From the NCBI GenBank assembly GCA_002786355.1, contig PGCO01000013.1, positions 186,001-250,000 of the forward strand: 64,000 nt of DNA, in the 5' to 3' direction. Under the pieces are notes generated by a model. That model searched no databases. It saw only the letters and a list, made by a program, of their open reading frames with translations, and was not told the DNA's origin. Origin of the DNA: Sediminibacterium sp. FEMGT703S (lineage in GTDB: Bacteria; Bacteroidota; Bacteroidia; Chitinophagales; Chitinophagaceae). Below, piece by piece: positions 61,256 to 64,000 of the stretch (its first letter is position 1; every line of letters begins with the position of its first letter). Made by a program: the position numbers and the translations under genes.

Positions 61256-62161
61256 CTAACTGTATTGTTTTAGTGTTTTCGTTAGCAATTCTTTGAGTTT
61301 TGTTTTCAAACTATTAGGGTATAGCACTTTCATATTGGGTCCAAAGGAAAGTAACTCTTTTACAAAATCCCAGGTTATATAAATGGTCAACTCCACTTCT
61401 ACCCTATTTTCATTATCTACCAATATCTGCTGGCTCTCATGGAGGGGAAAGCTTTTAATATACTGGCCTTGCTCATAACTAAAGCTTAGCCGAACGGTAG
61501 CGGGTTCTTTCTGACTTTCAGTATTAATCCCGAAGGCATAGCGGAAATACTCATTTAAATCATAATTATACTTGGCTTTAAAACTAGTTTTATGAATATC
61601 GAGCCTATCCATTCGATCTAATCCAAAAGTTTTTAAACGATTGTCCTTGGTATCCACTGCAATTAAATACCAGCGGCCTTGTGCTTCCTTTAAAGCTAAT
61701 GGATGCACCAGTCGCTTGGTAACAATATCATCTTCAAATTTGGTGTATTCAAAAGCCAAGGATTTTTTTTCATTTATAGCATATAACAATCCCGTAAAAT
61801 GTTCAACGCCCTTAGGTTGTCTTTTTTCGAGCAAAACTACTTTTTCATATCCGCGTGCGTTTTGTAAAGCATGCATGATTTGATACGACTCTAGTAATCG
61901 TAGAGAATGTTGCTTCTGTTCTGGTACATCTGCAATATAGTAACGTTTATCCCCCTTTTGTTCGTTCTGAATATCATATCCGAACATGGTATAAATCTCT
62001 TTAATGTCTCGCTGAAATGTTCGTTGAGAAATAACCAATTGTATTCCCTCAATCTCAGACTGGTTTTCCAAATAATGTGCAATTTCTTGAAAAGTGGCTG
62101 GCCCCCTTTCTAAACGCTTTACAATATGCGAGTATCGGCTTAAGTAATTTTCTTTGGGCAT
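61256..62161 (-). CDS. WYL-domain transcriptional regulator
   Basis: 301 residues. N-terminal winged helix (about 5-65; RYSHIVKRLERGPATFQEIAHYL; ISQRTFQRDIKEIYTMFGYDIQ) and a WYL domain (about 140-215; SLAFEYTKFEDDIVTKRLVHPLALKEAQGRWYLIAVDTKDNRLKTFGLDRM, with GRWYL), plus a WCX C-terminal region. WYL regulators bind nucleic acid or a ligand and often control phage-defence or DNA-damage loci. It is the last gene of a tight three-gene operon. Confidence 0.9.
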   Translation of the reverse strand: MPKENYLSRYSHIVKRLERGPATFQEIAHYLENQSEIEGIQLVISQRTFQRDIKEIYTMFGYDIQNEQKGDKRYYIADVPEQKQHSLRLLESYQIMHALQNARGYEKVVLLEKRQPKGVEHFTGLLYAINEKKSLAFEYTKFEDDIVTKRLVHPLALKEAQGRWYLIAVDTKDNRLKTFGLDRMDRLDIHKTSFKAKYNYDLNEYFRYAFGINTESQKEPATVRLSFSYEQGQYIKSFPLHESQQILVDNENRVEVELTIYITWDFVKELLSFGPNMKVLYPNSLKTKLKELLTKTLKQYS

Positions 62162-62167
62162 ATTTCT

Positions 62168-62962
62168 TTATAGTTGAGATACGATAATATCAATTAAGTT
62201 ATTAATAGCTACAGATTCCTTATTTGAAGATCCTTTAGGTAAAGATCGGGGATGAATGGTCCAGATGATACGGGTGGGATAATTTTTTAAATTGATTACA
62301 AAAAAATATCCATTTAAAACATTTCGTTTCTCAATAGTATATTCTAATCCCTCCAGGAATTGCTGGTAATTAGAACTCCAATCAAATATGAAAACCAAGT
62401 CTGGCCGATACGCTTGAATAGTATGTAATAAACAATCAAAAATCCTAGATTTTTCCTTTACCACTAGGTATTTAGCTATATCAATTTTCGACCAAACCCC
62501 ATTTTGTTGAAGTGTTTGCTTTACTTGAATAGCATTAGTATTACCATGCCCAAAATCATTTAATTCACTAATTAAATCGGCATTACTGTATTCTTCCCAG
62601 ATAATATCCATGTATTGATTGATACCTTTTATTCGCAGGTGCAAATTCAATACCAGCAACCAAAAACTTCGTGCTTCTTTTTCCCACAAAAAGAAATCCT
62701 CATTTAGCAAAGCGTGATTATCATAAATATAGGATTCAAGATTGTTGTTCCGATACGATTCCATTAGGTCAATGGGTTGATAAGAACGATTGGTATCTCT
62801 TCCAAAATAGAAAATCTTCTTTGAAGCATCCGCATACCGTGACATGGTTTGCGGTATGAAAAGCGTTGGAAAATCTTTACCGATATCCAATGGCTCAATA
62901 TCCGCACAATATTGCTTTAATAATGGGATAAAGATTGCAGCTTCTTTCTCTACATTTCGCAT
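62168..62962 (-). CDS. Unknown protein with weak uracil-DNA-glycosylase-like motifs
   Basis: 264 residues, soluble. Two elements resemble the UDG superfamily: an N-terminal FYFGRDTNRSY (GxD-like, about 48-58) and a C-terminal IIWTIHPRSLP (HPR/HPS-like, about 233-243). Between them lies a hydrophobic strand YRPDLVFIFDWSSNY. No other known fold fits. It overlaps the AAA ATPase gene by 13 bases and precedes the WYL gene by 6, so it is part of their system. The activity is not proved. Confidence 0.55.
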   Translation of the reverse strand: MRNVEKEAAIFIPLLKQYCADIEPLDIGKDFPTLFIPQTMSRYADASKKIFYFGRDTNRSYQPIDLMESYRNNNLESYIYDNHALLNEDFFLWEKEARSFWLLVLNLHLRIKGINQYMDIIWEEYSNADLISELNDFGHGNTNAIQVKQTLQQNGVWSKIDIAKYLVVKEKSRIFDCLLHTIQAYRPDLVFIFDWSSNYQQFLEGLEYTIEKRNVLNGYFFVINLKNYPTRIIWTIHPRSLPKGSSNKESVAINNLIDIIVSQL

Positions 62963-64000
62963 TGTATTAGATTTTGTTTTATTGTTCTAAATCCAATAGA
63001 ATTTACTGTCTGATGTAAGCTTTCCTCTTTGCAAAAGCCGAGAATGGTTTCAAAATCAACTGACTTCCCATAGAGCAACTCAGCGATTTCTTTTTTTCGA
63101 TAAATATTATCAATTTGGCCGCCCGTAAAAGAAAATAATTGCGCCAGTTGATTCGCCTGCTTATTGGTTAATTCTGGCAGCTTTAATTTCCAGATACTGG
63201 CTCGATTCACTAGGGTTGGTGGATGAAATTTAATTTTGAATAAAAAGCGACGATCAAATGCAGGATCGATATTGTTGATTAGATTAGTGGTCGCAATTAG
63301 TATACCTTGAAAATTTTCCAACTCTTCTAATAAAATATTTTGAATAGCGTTTTCGGTTTGCTCCACATTGGAGCCGCGTAATTCCTTCCGCTTGGAAATA
63401 ATAGCATCAGCCTCATTAAAAAAAAGTATCGGGTGTGTTTTAGTATCCTTGGAATAAGCTTTATAATCTGTAAAGATTTTCTTAACTATTTTTTCGCTCT
63501 CTCCAAACCACATGGTCTTGCAGTCACTAATATTTACGTGCATCAATTCACGATTGGTTTTCCTAGCTAATTGCCTAGCTATTTCTGTTTTACCAGTTCC
63601 AGGTGCGCCATGCAACAAAATTGAAATACCTGGTTGCAATCCCTTATCCGTTAATCGGGTTTGCATTTCTAGAAACGCAGATTCTTGGATCAGCTTTTCA
63701 AGTGTATTTATTTGGTTTAATTCCGATTCTCCAAAAATGAGCGTCTTCTCTTTGATGTCTTGGGGTTTAATAATGTCTTTTCGATGCTCAGCAAATTTTT
63801 TTAGATTTAATCCACTGTCACGTAAAATCTGATAAGCTTTATCTGTTAATTGACATTCCGTGTCGGTGGTCATTGCTGTAGGAATGATTTCAATAAGATC
63901 TTGCTTAATCAGTTTGTTTTCTCCATCCAAGAACTTTTGTAGTTCGGAAAAACGCTTACTACTAGAATCGTAAATGCCCTCTAATGTTCTAAACAAATCA
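62950..64000 (-). CDS. AAA-family ATPase, N-terminus beyond the window
   Basis: At least 349 residues; no true start is present (only a TTG at 63996, with the frame open to the edge), so the gene is 5'-partial. An N-terminal helical segment precedes the AAA core: Walker A HGAPGTGKTEIARQL (about 128-141), Walker B ILFFNEADAI (NE instead of DE), sensor 1 LIATTNL and arginine finger AFDRRF. This subtype occurs in bacteria as a single-module ATPase. Encodes the motor of the operon with the UDG-like and WYL proteins. Confidence 0.9.
   Translation of the reverse strand, partial: DLFRTLEGIYDSSSKRFSELQKFLDGENKLIKQDLIEIIPTAMTTDTECQLTDKAYQILRDSGLNLKKFAEHRKDIIKPQDIKEKTLIFGESELNQINTLEKLIQESAFLEMQTRLTDKGLQPGISILLHGAPGTGKTEIARQLARKTNRELMHVNISDCKTMWFGESEKIVKKIFTDYKAYSKDTKTHPILFFNEADAIISKRKELRGSNVEQTENAIQNILLEELENFQGILIATTNLINNIDPAFDRRFLFKIKFHPPTLVNRASIWKLKLPELTNKQANQLAQLFSFTGGQIDNIYRKKEIAELLYGKSVDFETILGFCKEESLHQTVNSIGFRTIKQNLIQCEM

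Noticed and set aside
63512..63832. 106-codon plus-strand frame inside the AAA ATPase
   Set aside because: It overlaps the Walker A region on the other strand; no independent evidence.
1..64000. tRNA and rRNA genes
   Set aside because: No cloverleaf with a GGTTCGA-type T-loop or rRNA signature was noticed while reading; a covariance-model scan would be needed to exclude them formally.

Overview
The window is AT-rich DNA from a Bacteroidota chromosome, most likely a Chitinophagaceae-like member of the Chitinophagia/Sphingobacteriia. This rests on the TonB-dependent receptor with a CarboxypepD_reg-like N-domain, the many short secretory signals ending in AQ, lipoproteins with an SC lipobox, DUF4386, YceI, beta-propeller and CheY-like (Rcp1-type) proteins, and the near absence of Shine-Dalgarno sequences. 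The genus cannot be fixed from the sequence alone. No rRNA, tRNA, CRISPR array, prophage or intact insertion sequence was recognised.

Layout. (1) 0-8.7 kb: a sugar or compatible-solute locus. A LacI regulator with tandem operators faces an operon of a TonB receptor, two tandem cytoplasmic GH63/mannosylglycerate-hydrolase-like enzymes and the first 59 codons of an SSS Na+/solute symporter; an exported type I pullulanase follows. (2) 8.7-11.4 kb: five small, mostly exported unknown proteins containing a duplicated domain. (3) 11.5-16.8 kb: PAS histidine kinase plus response regulator, an acidic protein, a DUF2383 protein, a DinB-like protein and a Crp-like regulator. (4) 16.9-26.7 kb: a TPR-S41 peptidase, a propeller-YceI fusion facing a ToxR-like membrane regulator, a hydrolase, and a Crp/NatAB-type ABC cluster. 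(5) 26.8-30.7 kb: CoA/pantothenate genes (SDR-coaBC facing panC-panB), preceded by a 31-residue Lys-rich gene whose leader and start recur at 14.9 kb. (6) 30.7-42.5 kb: small membrane and exported proteins, a TlpA-like protein, serine hydrolases, AraC/GyrI with SRPBCC and MGMT-like partners, and a TetR gene broken at a homopolymer. (7) 42.7-48 kb: an S41 peptidase and an ECF sigma operon with two related exported proteins. (8) 48-55 kb: DUF4386, serine hydrolases, Lrp, an M20 peptidase and an esterase.

(9) 51.4-61.2 kb, with outliers at 35-36.6 and 44.3-44.6 kb, is the most unusual region: a graveyard of decayed modules. It holds a DUF4143-ATPase tail, a mobile mystery A/B pair with B internally deleted, an IS3 transposase tail, a PIN toxin/antitoxin with a gutted toxin, a 5'-truncated serine hydrolase, three copies of a roughly 180-bp repeat that is the leader of a lost MKDEIQ gene, and four copies (one intact) of a 118-codon gene of unknown function, each lying immediately beside a module or repeat remnant. 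(10) 61.2-64 kb: a tight operon of an AAA ATPase (running off the window), an unknown protein with faint uracil-DNA-glycosylase-like motifs, and a WYL regulator; its composition resembles stress or phage-response loci.

In region 1 the working model is transport across the outer membrane (TonB receptor), then the inner membrane (symporter), then cytoplasmic hydrolysis, all under LacI control. In region 5, panB and panC make pantothenate and coaBC carries it on towards 4'-phosphopantetheine; a translationally coupled SDR could supply a reductase step.
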